NCBI RefSeq assembly: GCF_014337195.1 | Contig: NZ_CP060634.1 | Coordinates: forward strand, 248,001-312,000 | Direction: 5' to 3' | Length of the DNA stretch: 64,000 nt | From: Qiania dongpingensis | Lineage (GTDB): Bacteria > Bacillota > Clostridia > Lachnospirales > Lachnospiraceae | Shown: positions 15,408 through 24,678 of the stretch, piece after piece | Position numbering within the stretch: the stretch's first letter is position 1 | Layout of the letters: the number at the start of each line of letters is the position of its first letter | The notes under the pieces: model-generated | The model's input: the letters and a program-made list of their open reading frames with translations, nothing else | The model's database searches: none | Told to the model about the DNA's origin: nothing | Made by a program: the position numbers and the translations under genes

Positions 15408-18323
15408 TTATTCTGGTATATAATCATTGGCATCCGCCGCGTGGTTTTCCTCTAAGATTGACTGCAGAGTGATATAACCGTACTGCAGTCGGAGAGCTTT
15501 TTCCGCGATGGCTGCCGCATTGCTGGCCCCGTAGCCGTTGGGTATGGAAACAGAAACGGCCACCTCCGGCTCCACATAAGGATCCGTTTCCTGGATCCGC
15601 GCCGGGGCATATCCGATAAAGGTACCATGATTGGCCCGCTGTTTTGCCTGCTCGGCCGTACCGGATTTACCTGCAAATCCGATTTCTGTCTTAATGGGCG
15701 AATTTGCAAACGTGGTAAAATACGTACCGGCCGGGCCTACCACGGCCTCCATGCCGTTGTGCATCGCATCCCATGTGGACTGCGCCAGCTCCACATGCCC
15801 TTCCAGCTGAGGCGTATATTCTTGAGTCACTTCCCCATTATTCTTCTGTACTTTGGAGATCAGGCTGTATTTATACAGATTTCCGCTGCTGGCTACTGCC
15901 GTCAGATATCTGGAAAGATGGATGTTCGCGTAGGTATGAGTACCTTGTCCAATGGATGAAGGAATCGGGTTCTGATCCGTTATGTGAGGCTCGCTTTCCG
16001 CGATCTCCACACCGGATTTCGTACCCAGGCCAAACATTTTTGCATACTTTTGTATGGTGGCAATGCCCTTGTCCCCGTCGTAATTTCCATTGGACTGGGA
16101 AAGACGGAAGCCCACCTCCGAAAAGTAATAGTTACAGGACTGGGCGATCGCTCCGATCACGCTGAGCTTTCCATGGCCGCCGGCCTGCCAGCACCGAAGA
16201 TGCAGACCTTGTTTTTCAAAGACGCCCGTGTCGTCAATTTCCTCTGCCTCTGTTATAACGCCTTCCTCCAGGCCGATGGCCGTGGTCAGTACCTTAAAAA
16301 TGGAACCCGGCGCCGTCTCCACCTGCGTAGCCCGATTCAGGAAGGGCTGGCTCAGATCGTTGTAAAGCTGGTTATAATATGCAACGTCGATGGAACCGGA
16401 AAATTTATTGATATCATATCCAGGATAAGTGACCAGTGCCTTGACCTCTCCTGTTTTGACATCGGTTATGATACAGGAGGCGGAGCAGGGGTCGAGGGCC
16501 ATCTGAGCCGGAGTCAGCTCCAAATTGGCTATCTTTTCTTTCAGGAAATTAAACGCCGCCTTCTTTCCTCCTTCTGACAGACTGGCAATGGCGGCCTCGT
16601 CATGTGCCAAAACGCCCTGTTCATAAAGGCAGAGACAGAGCTCTCTTCCTGAGATAACGTCATCCTCTATCAAATATTTATAAATCAGCTTATGGAATCC
16701 GACATCACTGTCCATGGCTGCTGCAAGCGTATTCACCAGAAATTGGAAGGTATCATCCGTGCTGGTGTATTTTTCCTCTGAGGAAAGCTTCGTGGTGTCG
16801 ATCCAATTGCTCTCCACCGCATGATACAGAAAATCATGGAAGCTGACCGTCTCATTGACCCAGCCCAGATAAATCTCATCTTCTGAATTCAGGGAACCTT
16901 CCAGGAAATAGGAATTGTCCCTCATATAATCAAATACGTAATCCTGATAATCCTGCATGGATTTCTCACACTTATCAAACGCGGGAGCCTCCGCCGAAGA
17001 CAGCTGGGATAAAAGCTCCGGGATCACGGATGCTTTCCTGTCCACGAAACGGTCATGAATGCTCTTTTCCAGATCGCTGGCATCATCCGCAGCAAAATGG
17101 CTCATGGACAGAATATTGTTATTGATAAACTGATAATACGCGTTCTTTACAGGAATCTTTATATCGGAAGTGTCGGTATCGTCTGTGATCACATAGGATT
17201 CATCATCCGTCAGCTTTGCTACCAGGATACCGGCCAGGCTCTGCTCGATCAGGGCATAAATGCCCACCTGCAGATCCCGGTCTATGGTCAGATATACATC
17301 GCTTCCGGCCTCCGGGTCCACCGTATCGGTCACTTCCAGAATACGCCCCTCGCTGTCCAGGTACATGGTCTGGCTTCCCTTGATCCCAGTCAGATCGAGC
17401 TCCATAGCGGACTCGATTCCGGATTTCCCCACCACATCATTCAGCTCATAGCTGTCATTTTGTCCCTGAAGCTCCTTCAGCTCTTCCTGATCCGCCTTTC
17501 CGGTATAACCGAGAATATGAGCGAAAGCATAGCTGTCATTATAAACGCGGATTGTCTCTTCTTCCACGTTTACCTCCTGCAGTTCATCCGAATGTTCTTT
17601 GATATCCGCCACCGTTTCCAGTTTCACATCCGAAGCCACCGTTACGGCATCATAACGGCGGTATGCGTTAAGTGCCATCGCATAGCGGATATTCATGAGC
17701 TTGAGCGCCATGGTGTCTTCAATCTCGTAAGTGGTCTTGTCCTGATTCGTCCCGATTCCATACCGTTTTTTAAGCGTCTCAAACAAATCGGCCGCGGAAA
17801 TATTGGAAGGATGTTTTCCCTTCTCGTCATCCAGTTCATCGGTGCTTTTTAAGCCGTATACATCCCGAAGGAACCGGCGCCTCTCTTCTTCTGTGCTGGT
17901 CGTGTACTGCGGAACACCGTTTTCGTCCAGCGCAATGGACAAAGACGTTATCAGGGTCTCACCATGCTTCTCCAGGATAGGGATGAGGCGGAGCAGCATT
18001 TCATTTCTCTGATATCCGTTCGCATAAACTCCCGTATCGCCGACGGTGACCGCATAGGCCAGCTTGTTGTAGGCCAGAAGGTTTCCGTTCCGGTCATAAA
18101 TATTCCCCCTTGTTCCGGAAACATTGACAGTCTTGAGCGTCTTCTGGACATAGTTTTCCTGGTAGTCAGCCCCCTCCACGATCTGCAGCTTGAAAAGACG
18201 GAACACCAAACTGGTGAACATGGCGATAAAAATAATGCTGACCACGAACAGCCTGGATTTCACTACTCTTTTAACGCCGCTTACGAGAATTTCCCAAATT
18301 TCACTAAACAAATTTTGTCGCAC
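15408..18323 (-). CDS. mrdA: Penicillin-binding protein 2 (class B, elongation transpeptidase) with large insertion
   Basis: Transpeptidase partner of RodA. The 971-aa protein has one N-terminal membrane segment (about 23-40), a pedestal domain (GTRGNIYDRNGNLLAYN) and a transpeptidase domain with SIFK at about Ser673, SCN near 729 and KSGT near 886. The first box reads PGSIFK rather than the more usual PGSTFK. Between DRDLQVGIYALIEQSLAG (about 353) and PCSASCIITDVKTG (about 611) lie about 240 residues absent from typical PBP2 (around 600-700 aa). The GTG at 18323 is too close to its AAGGAG; a TTG at 18311 (residue 5) has better spacing and may be the true start. It overlaps the end of mreD. 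Confidence 0.92.
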   Translation of the reverse strand: MRQNLFSEIWEILVSGVKRVVKSRLFVVSIIFIAMFTSLVFRLFKLQIVEGADYQENYVQKTLKTVNVSGTRGNIYDRNGNLLAYNKLAYAVTVGDTGVYANGYQRNEMLLRLIPILEKHGETLITSLSIALDENGVPQYTTSTEEERRRFLRDVYGLKSTDELDDEKGKHPSNISAADLFETLKKRYGIGTNQDKTTYEIEDTMALKLMNIRYAMALNAYRRYDAVTVASDVKLETVADIKEHSDELQEVNVEEETIRVYNDSYAFAHILGYTGKADQEELKELQGQNDSYELNDVVGKSGIESAMELDLTGIKGSQTMYLDSEGRILEVTDTVDPEAGSDVYLTIDRDLQVGIYALIEQSLAGILVAKLTDDESYVITDDTDTSDIKIPVKNAYYQFINNNILSMSHFAADDASDLEKSIHDRFVDRKASVIPELLSQLSSAEAPAFDKCEKSMQDYQDYVFDYMRDNSYFLEGSLNSEDEIYLGWVNETVSFHDFLYHAVESNWIDTTKLSSEEKYTSTDDTFQFLVNTLAAAMDSDVGFHKLIYKYLIEDDVISGRELCLCLYEQGVLAHDEAAIASLSEGGKKAAFNFLKEKIANLELTPAQMALDPCSASCIITDVKTGEVKALVTYPGYDINKFSGSIDVAYYNQLYNDLSQPFLNRATQVETAPGSIFKVLTTAIGLEEGVITEAEEIDDTGVFEKQGLHLRCWQAGGHGKLSVIGAIAQSCNYYFSEVGFRLSQSNGNYDGDKGIATIQKYAKMFGLGTKSGVEIAESEPHITDQNPIPSSIGQGTHTYANIHLSRYLTAVASSGNLYKYSLISKVQKNNGEVTQEYTPQLEGHVELAQSTWDAMHNGMEAVVGPAGTYFTTFANSPIKTEIGFAGKSGTAEQAKQRANHGTFIGYAPARIQETDPYVEPEVAVSVSIPNGYGASNAAAIAEKALRLQYGYITLQSILEENHAADANDYIPE

Positions 18324-18828
18324 TCCTTCGTTCTGTCATTTCCAGTTTATAATTGATAAAAGAAAGCAGCTGATAGATGATACCTGTCAGGACCACCGTA
18401 TAGATTACTTCCGGCAAGATCACATGAGTCAGATAGTATATAAAATCCAGCCGGTTCCTCACAAGAAACTGGAAAACATAAAAATACAGGTTATACAAGA
18501 TGCTGCTGAATGTGGTGACAATGAGCGGGAACACAATGTAATCTGAATACATCCACTGATGGAATGCGCCGTTTATATAGCCTATGATAATATAGATTAT
18601 CATATGGAACCCCAGCGCGTTCATCGATACAATATCCGTAAGCAGGCCGCAGAACAGCCCAATTACCATTCCCTGGGTCTTTCCCTTCATAAATCCAAAA
18701 GACACGGTGATGATCAAAAGGATATTGGGAACCGTATCGATCAGCGGAACATTTGCAAAAATTCCGTATTGGAGGAAAAAACCGGCAAAAATGACGGCTG
18801 CCATCACAAGGATCCGCTTGATTTTCAT
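18304..18828 (-). CDS. mreD: Rod shape-determining protein MreD
   Basis: 174-aa membrane protein of the elongasome with about five hydrophobic segments. FGFMKGKTQGMVIGLFCGLLTDI matches the MreD family in its first half. The ATG overlaps the mreC stop as ATGA, and its end overlaps the PBP2 frame, so the three are tightly coupled. Confidence 0.92.
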   Translation of the reverse strand: MKIKRILVMAAVIFAGFFLQYGIFANVPLIDTVPNILLIITVSFGFMKGKTQGMVIGLFCGLLTDIVSMNALGFHMIIYIIIGYINGAFHQWMYSDYIVFPLIVTTFSSILYNLYFYVFQFLVRNRLDFIYYLTHVILPEVIYTVVLTGIIYQLLSFINYKLEMTERRSATKFV

Positions 18829-19685
18829 GACTGTTTCTCCTCGCCCGTTACTTTCAGGGTCTTGATGACCAGAACCGTCTGCAGATGGTCAAAATCCACC
18901 ACCGGTACGAGATATCCGGATTTGGTCACATTATTGCTGTCCGTCTGAATATCCTGGGCATAGCCGATCAGGATGTTCGGCAGATATTTGTCGCTGATAT
19001 TGGAGGTCACGATCTTGTCGTCATCCCAGATATTGTCATTCTTATCGATATAGCTGAGACGGAGCTTCCCTTCACTGTAAAGCTTCAGATCTCCGGAAAC
19101 GATACAAGTATCGCCGGAATTCAAGGACATGGCGCTTACGTTGCTGTCGTCATCTATGATGGAACGGACCTTGGCAAAATCTTTTCCCACTTCTGTGACG
19201 ATCCCTACCAGGCCTCCGCCGGCGATCACATTCATATCCACCTGGATGCCGTCCTCTGTCCCCTTGTCGATCACAAAGGAATGGTACCAGTTCCCCGCGT
19301 CCTTTTGTATCACCCGGGCTCCTGTCATCTCATAGTCTGTATACTGTCCCTTCAGTTCAAACAGCTCTTTTAGCTGCTTAAGCTCCGTCTGCCCCTGCTG
19401 ATAATTTCCGATATCCTCCTTAAGAGAAGCCAGCTCCTCCTTTAACTGCTGATTCTCCGCCCTGGCCTCCTCCAGACTCTGATAGTCATAAGCGGTATCC
19501 GCAAAGCCGGTTCCCAGATGGTTCAGTCCCTTCTGCATGGGAAGAAGCACAGAGTTCACTGCGTTGGTCACCGGACTTAAGAATCCCGGCTTAAAGTAAT
19601 TGACGGTCAGAAGCCCGATACAAAACAGTATCAGAAAAAACAACAGGTATCTGGCCGGCAAAGAAGCTTTCTTTTTGTTCTTCAT
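18825..19685 (-). CDS. mreC: Rod shape-determining protein MreC
   Basis: 286-aa single-pass membrane protein that scaffolds and activates PBP2-RodA. It has an N-terminal membrane segment (about 8-28), a coiled coil (about 68-110, rich in E, L, K and Q) and the extracellular beta-domains (GDTCIVSGDLKLYSEG; NILIGYAQDI). It starts one base after the radC stop. In most relatives mreB lies between radC and mreC; here there is no room for it. Confidence 0.94.
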   Translation of the reverse strand: MKNKKKASLPARYLLFFLILFCIGLLTVNYFKPGFLSPVTNAVNSVLLPMQKGLNHLGTGFADTAYDYQSLEEARAENQQLKEELASLKEDIGNYQQGQTELKQLKELFELKGQYTDYEMTGARVIQKDAGNWYHSFVIDKGTEDGIQVDMNVIAGGGLVGIVTEVGKDFAKVRSIIDDDSNVSAMSLNSGDTCIVSGDLKLYSEGKLRLSYIDKNDNIWDDDKIVTSNISDKYLPNILIGYAQDIQTDSNNVTKSGYLVPVVDFDHLQTVLVIKTLKVTGEEKQS

Positions 19686-19686
19686 C

Positions 19687-20385
19687 CTACAATATTCCTC
19701 GTTCTTTTAAACTGATAAAACAATTGTCCCCGATTATGATATGGTCGGCCAGGGTGATTCCCAGAAGCCTGCCTGCTTCATATACCCTGCGGGTTACCAG
19801 GATATCCTCTTTGCTGGGGTCAGGGTCTCCGCTGGGATGGTTATGCAGCAAAATGATACTGACCGCCTGGTATTTTAACGCTTCCAAAAAGATTTCCCTG
19901 GGCGAGACCAGGGAGCTGTTCACCGTGCCCACAGAAATCACCAGGTCATGGAGAAAACGGCTTTTTGTATCCAAAAGCACCACCCGGAGCTCTTCTTTTT
20001 CCTTGTGGCGCATTTCTTCCATGAAGTATGCCGCAACGGCTCCGGGAGAAACAAACGCCTTCTCCCTGTCGATGCTTTTTCTGCTCATCCGTTTTGCAAG
20101 CTCTCCGATACAGGAAAGCTGTATGGCCTTAACTTTGCCGATACCAGGTATGGACTGAAGCTCCCGGACGTTCAGATGATGAAGTCCCAAAAGCCCGTCC
20201 ACAGAAGGATTCAGAGACAGCACATGCCTGGCTGTCTGCAGCGCTCCCTGCCCTCTCGTACCAGTCCGGAGAATCACTGCCAGAAGCTCTGCGTCGGACA
20301 GTGCCGCCGGTCCCAAGGCCATACATTTTTCATAAGGACGTTCGGAAGCCGGCAGCTCCCGAATGGTATTTTTCTTTTCTTCCAT
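19687..20385 (-). CDS. radC: RadC family protein (JAB/MPN domain)
   Basis: 232-aa RadC protein. An N-terminal helix-hairpin-helix region (about 60-85; LQSIPGIGKVKAIQL) precedes the MPN+/JAMM metalloprotease-like domain with HNHPSGDPDPSKED. The start at 20385 is chosen for its AAAGGAG site; a longer frame from 20445 has none. Despite the name, a role in DNA repair has not been confirmed for most members. RadC next to mreBCD is a conserved Firmicutes arrangement. Confidence 0.92.
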   Translation of the reverse strand: MEEKKNTIRELPASERPYEKCMALGPAALSDAELLAVILRTGTRGQGALQTARHVLSLNPSVDGLLGLHHLNVRELQSIPGIGKVKAIQLSCIGELAKRMSRKSIDREKAFVSPGAVAAYFMEEMRHKEKEELRVVLLDTKSRFLHDLVISVGTVNSSLVSPREIFLEALKYQAVSIILLHNHPSGDPDPSKEDILVTRRVYEAGRLLGITLADHIIIGDNCFISLKERGIL

Positions 20386-20536
20386 AGGCTCGTCTCCTTT
20401 TTCCATATGGGATGACAAGCCAGTCAAAAACCGGAGTCTTACCAAAAACCCCCCGTAAAACCAATATTTTACTAACTAACAGTTTAGCACAATTTTTATC
20501 CTCTGTACACCAGAAATATGAATCTTAATGAATTCC

Positions 20537-21820
20537 TCAGAAAGATATCACATTTTTATCAAGCATTTTCTGCACGGAAAAAAGGATGCCGGTCTTCGCG
20601 TGACAGTAGGTCAGCCCTCCCTGAAAAAAGACCGTATAGGGCGGTTTTAGAGGCCCGTCGGCAGATAGCTCGATGGAGGAGCCCTGTATAAACGCTCCGG
20701 CCGCCATGATGACATCGGAATCGTATCCCGGCATCGGCCAGGGTTCCGGGGTGACGAAAGAATCCACAGGAGCCGCCGCCTGAATCCCCAGGCAGAAAGC
20801 TTTCAAAGCCTCGGGAGATCCGAGATCAACCGCCTGGATGATGTCATGACGGGCAGTATCCGAAGACGGATATACGGGAAATCCCAGTCTCTCATACACC
20901 GAAGCCGCAAATATGGCTCCTTTTATGGCGCCGGCAGTCACCGTAGGCGCAAGGAAAAATCCCTGAAAAAGAGTCTGGTTCAGCCCAAGGCTGGCCCCCA
21001 CTTCCTTTCCAAGACCCGGCGAACTCAGCCGGTATGCCGCCTGTTCGATACAAGCTTCCTTTCCCACGATATACCCGCCGCAGGGAGCCAGGCCGCCTCC
21101 CGGATTTTTGATAAGAGAACCCACGCACATGTCGGCCCCCACTTCTGTCGGTTCTGTTTCTTCTGAAAATTCCCCGTAGCAGTTATCCACCATACAGATG
21201 ATATCCGGCTTTTTTTCCTTGAGAAAAGAAATCAATTCTCCGATCCGTGAGACAGACAAGGTGGGCCTGGAGGCATATCCTTTAGACCGCTGGATGGTGG
21301 CCAGCTTCGTTCTGTCATTCAAGCGCCCCTCGATCGCTTCAAAGTCGAAGGAACCGTCGGGCTTCAGGTCTGCCTGAGCGTATGTGATGCCAAATTCCTT
21401 CAGGGATCCCTTGGATTCCCGTATGCCGATGACTTCTTCCAGCGTATCATAAGGCTTTCCCACCGGAGAAAGGAGCTCGTCTCCCGGCCGGAGATTCGCG
21501 GCCAGCGCAACATTCAGCGCATGGGTGCCGCAGGTGATCTGCGGCCGTACCAATGCCGCTTCCGCATGGAAGACATCTGCATACACCGCTTCCAGGGTCT
21601 CCCGGCCCAGATCATTGTATCCGTATCCGGTCGATCCAGAAAAATGTGCTTCCGCCACTCTGTTCTTCTGCATGGCATGAAGCACTTTAAGCTGGTTATA
21701 TTCAGCAGTCCTGTCTATTTTCTCGAACCGGTCCCTTAAAGAAGCTTCCACCTCTGTTCCAAGCTCCAGGACCTTTTTATCTATACCGATGTTCTGATAC
21801 ATCGTCTCCAATGATTCCAT
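20537..21820 (-). CDS. PLP-dependent methionine gamma-lyase family protein (aluminium-resistance type)
   Basis: 427-aa PLP enzyme of the Met_gamma_lyase family (Bacillus YnbB type; some members are labelled aluminium resistance protein). The probable PLP lysine is in GSLIKNPGGGLAPCGGYIVG. GSTGYGYNDLGRETLEAVYA and CMVDNCYGEFSEETEP also fit. The start at 21820 is preferred because GGGAG is well placed before it; an upstream ATG at 21856 would overlap miaA. It follows miaA by 22 bases, an arrangement also seen in Bacillus. The natural substrate is not settled. Nothing clear is seen in the 151 bases to radC. Confidence 0.88.
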   Translation of the reverse strand: MESLETMYQNIGIDKKVLELGTEVEASLRDRFEKIDRTAEYNQLKVLHAMQKNRVAEAHFSGSTGYGYNDLGRETLEAVYADVFHAEAALVRPQITCGTHALNVALAANLRPGDELLSPVGKPYDTLEEVIGIRESKGSLKEFGITYAQADLKPDGSFDFEAIEGRLNDRTKLATIQRSKGYASRPTLSVSRIGELISFLKEKKPDIICMVDNCYGEFSEETEPTEVGADMCVGSLIKNPGGGLAPCGGYIVGKEACIEQAAYRLSSPGLGKEVGASLGLNQTLFQGFFLAPTVTAGAIKGAIFAASVYERLGFPVYPSSDTARHDIIQAVDLGSPEALKAFCLGIQAAAPVDSFVTPEPWPMPGYDSDVIMAAGAFIQGSSIELSADGPLKPPYTVFFQGGLTYCHAKTGILFSVQKMLDKNVISF

Positions 21821-21842
21821 ATTCTGTCTCCCTTTGTCTTTC

Positions 21843-22805
21843 TCATGCCCGGCCATCTGTCCGTCCGGGCGTGATCATTCTTTTTCTCATGATGGCTTCG
21901 ATCTCTGAAAGAATCGCTTCCTCCGATCTGTCGTCCATGGAGATCCAGTCTGTCTGCCTCTCCCGCTTGAACCAGGTCAGCTGTCTCTTCGCAAAATGTC
22001 TGGTATCCCGCTTCAGTATCCGGACGGCTTCGGAAAGAGTCGTTTCCCCATCCAGGTATGCCAGAAGTTCTTTATAGCCCAGTCCCTGCATGGATACCAT
22101 ATCCCTCGTATATCCCATATTTTTCAACTGCCGGACTTCGTCTAAAAGCCCCTCCTCCATCATCTTGTCCACGCGCCGGTCAATCCGCTTATAAAGTTCC
22201 GTCCTGTCCCGGAACAGAACCACATAAGCAAACTGATAGGGAGATTCCTTTTCCCGCTCAGCTTGGTTATGCTCCGAAATAGGCTTCCCTGTTTTCTCAA
22301 AAAATTCCAAAGCGCGGATCACACGTTTTATATTATTCTCATGGATATCCTCTGCGGCCTGGGCATCCCTCTCCCTAAGCATCTGATGGAGATATCCCGC
22401 CCCCCTTTCCTCCGCCAGTTTTTCCAGCTTTTCTCTGTACCCGGCATCCGCGTCATTTTCTGTAAAATCAATATCGTATAACAGGGCTTGAATGTAAAAA
22501 CCGGTTCCTCCGGTGAGAATCGGCAGATGTCCCCGTTCATAAATCCCATTCATCGCTTCTTTGGCCATCCTTTGAAATTTTACCACATGAAAGGATTCTT
22601 CCGGCAAAAGGACGTCAATAAGATGGTGGGGAATCCCCGCCATCTCTTCCTTTGTAACTTTCGCGGACCCAATGTCCATGTATTGGTAGACCTGCATGGA
22701 ATCCGCGCTGATTATCTCTCCTCCAAAGGCCTTGGCTGCCCGGATGGAAAGCGCTGTCTTCCCGACGGCCGTGGGGCCGGTCAATATCAATAAGGGTTTT
22801 TTCAT
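21843..22805 (-). CDS. miaA: tRNA dimethylallyltransferase
   Basis: Adds a dimethylallyl group to A37 of tRNAs reading UNN codons. The 320-aa protein has a P-loop (GPTAVGKTALS, residues 10-20), the catalytic DSMQVYQYMDIGSAK and TGGTGFYIQALLYDI, followed by the swinging-domain region (QLTWFKRERQTDWI). MiaB, which acts on the MiaA product, is encoded upstream in the same unit. Confidence 0.97.
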   Translation of the reverse strand: MKKPLLILTGPTAVGKTALSIRAAKAFGGEIISADSMQVYQYMDIGSAKVTKEEMAGIPHHLIDVLLPEESFHVVKFQRMAKEAMNGIYERGHLPILTGGTGFYIQALLYDIDFTENDADAGYREKLEKLAEERGAGYLHQMLRERDAQAAEDIHENNIKRVIRALEFFEKTGKPISEHNQAEREKESPYQFAYVVLFRDRTELYKRIDRRVDKMMEEGLLDEVRQLKNMGYTRDMVSMQGLGYKELLAYLDGETTLSEAVRILKRDTRHFAKRQLTWFKRERQTDWISMDDRSEEAILSEIEAIMRKRMITPGRTDGRA

Positions 22806-22817
22806 TTTTGTGATCCT

Positions 22818-24677
22818 TTATACGATTCTTTTAAATTTCTTTTCCAATTCCCTGCGGCTCATGGAAATGACGGTAGGCCGTCCATGGGGGCAGGCATAAG
22901 GATTCTCTAGCGTGAGGAGTTCGTCGATCAGGGCCTCTGCTTCCTTCACAGACAGAGAATCCCCGCCTTTTACGGCGGCTTTGCAGCTCATGGAGGCCAG
23001 CTTCTCCAAGATCACCTGCTCGGACTCCTGCTCCAGCTCTTCCGCCAGACTGTCGAGAAGCTCCGTCAAAATATCCGTCTGGGCGATGCCGTAGAGGTTG
23101 GAGGGAACGCTGTAGACAGCGTATTCTCTGCCTCCAAAAGGCTCAATTTCAAAACCGAGAGCCAGAAATCTTTCTTTATGGCTCTTTAAAACCTCCTCCT
23201 CCCGCAGATTCAGCGTGAGTATGATCGGCGGATTGACCATCTGAGCCAGGACCTTCTTTTCCGCTAACTGGCGTACCATCCGTTCATAAAGGATTTTTTC
23301 ATGGGCTGCGTGCTGATCGATGATCAAAAATTCATCCCGGTATTGAATCAGCCAATAGGTATCAAACAGCTGTCCAATAAAGCGGTATTCATCCCGTGCC
23401 TCCTTCGTCAGCAGCTTTTCCTCAAACAGCTCCAACTGCTTCGGAGCCTCCGGTTCGGAAGGTTCGGTCTTTGATTCAGGCTGTTTCACCGGAATTTTCG
23501 CATACGCTGCGGATTCCCGCACTTTTTCCTGATTCCAGAGCGGTTCCCGGTCCTTTATCATGCGCCTTACCTCAAAAGGCTCCGGCGCTCTCTGGACAGT
23601 GTGCTTTTTGGTATCTGCGTTCTCTTTCGCAGAAATTTGGGGGCTGTCCTTTTGTGGCTCCGCATCCAGAGATACTTTGCGGATCAGTTCCTTTCCAGCC
23701 AGGGTATCATGTACCGCCCTGCAGACCGAATCATAGATTTCCTCCGGGTTCCGGAATCTAAGCTCCATTTTGGAAGGATGGACGTTTACATCCAGAAATT
23801 CCGGTTCGATCTCCAGATTTAAAACCACGAAGGGGTACTTATGCTGCATCATATAAGAATGATAACCGTCTTCAATGGCTTTATTGATCAAATTGCTTTT
23901 GATATAACGCCCGTTGATGAAATAATTTTCGTAGGTCCTGTTCCCCCGGGAGATAAGCGGCTTCCCCAGAAATCCGGAAATCTTCACCGCTTCTTTTACA
24001 GCTTCCACTGGCAGAAGGTTCCCGGCGATTTCTCTGCCATATATCATATAGATCAGATCCTTCAAATTGTGATTTCCCGAAGTGTGGATCCGGCTTTGAT
24101 TGTTCTGGATGAACCGGATGGATACATCTGGCCTGGACAGGGCCATGCGTTCTATCAGGCTGCTGATATAGGCCCCCTCCGTCTGAGCTGTTTTTAAAAA
24201 TTTTTTTCTGGCCGGCGTATTATAAAACAGGTTTCGGACCAGAAACGTAGTGCCGTCCGGCGCCCCGATCTCCTCCAGCAAAATTTCTTTTCCGCCGTGG
24301 ATCTGGTACCGGGAGCCGGTCAGGGCCTCTGCCGTCTTTGTGATCAGTTCCACCTGGGATACCGAAGCGATGCTTGAAAGAGCCTCTCCGCGAAACCCCA
24401 GAGAAGATACCGTGAGCAGATCCTCCACGGAGCGGATCTTGCTGGTAGAGTGACGGAGAAATGCCGTCGGAATCTGTTCTTTTTCAATCCCGCATCCATT
24501 ATCGGTAATGCGGATAAAAGAAATTCCCCCGTCCTTGATCTCCACTGTCACGGCTGTCGCGCCTGCGTCAATGGCATTTTCCATCAGTTCCTTAACAACG
24601 GAGGACGGCCGGTCTATGACCTCGCCTGCGGCAATCTGATTGATTGTATCCTGGTCTAATACTGTGATCTTTGGCAT
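22818..24677 (-). CDS. mutL: DNA mismatch repair protein MutL
   Basis: 619-aa MutL with a GHKL ATPase N-terminal domain (ENAIDAGAT, DNGCGI, GFRGEALSSIASV) and a C-terminal dimerisation domain. The C-terminal part keeps the metal-binding endonuclease motif DQHAAHEKILYE, so it should nick DNA as in organisms lacking MutH. A Pro/Glu-rich linker lies around residues 345-420. It begins one base after the mutS stop. Confidence 0.97.
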   Translation of the reverse strand: MPKITVLDQDTINQIAAGEVIDRPSSVVKELMENAIDAGATAVTVEIKDGGISFIRITDNGCGIEKEQIPTAFLRHSTSKIRSVEDLLTVSSLGFRGEALSSIASVSQVELITKTAEALTGSRYQIHGGKEILLEEIGAPDGTTFLVRNLFYNTPARKKFLKTAQTEGAYISSLIERMALSRPDVSIRFIQNNQSRIHTSGNHNLKDLIYMIYGREIAGNLLPVEAVKEAVKISGFLGKPLISRGNRTYENYFINGRYIKSNLINKAIEDGYHSYMMQHKYPFVVLNLEIEPEFLDVNVHPSKMELRFRNPEEIYDSVCRAVHDTLAGKELIRKVSLDAEPQKDSPQISAKENADTKKHTVQRAPEPFEVRRMIKDREPLWNQEKVRESAAYAKIPVKQPESKTEPSEPEAPKQLELFEEKLLTKEARDEYRFIGQLFDTYWLIQYRDEFLIIDQHAAHEKILYERMVRQLAEKKVLAQMVNPPIILTLNLREEEVLKSHKERFLALGFEIEPFGGREYAVYSVPSNLYGIAQTDILTELLDSLAEELEQESEQVILEKLASMSCKAAVKGGDSLSVKEAEALIDELLTLENPYACPHGRPTVISMSRRELEKKFKRIV

Positions 24678-24678
24678 A

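Noticed and set aside
20386..20536. Promoter for radC (TTGTGC then TAAAAT)
   Set aside because: The spacer is 15 bases and the boxes are weak; no reliable call can be made.
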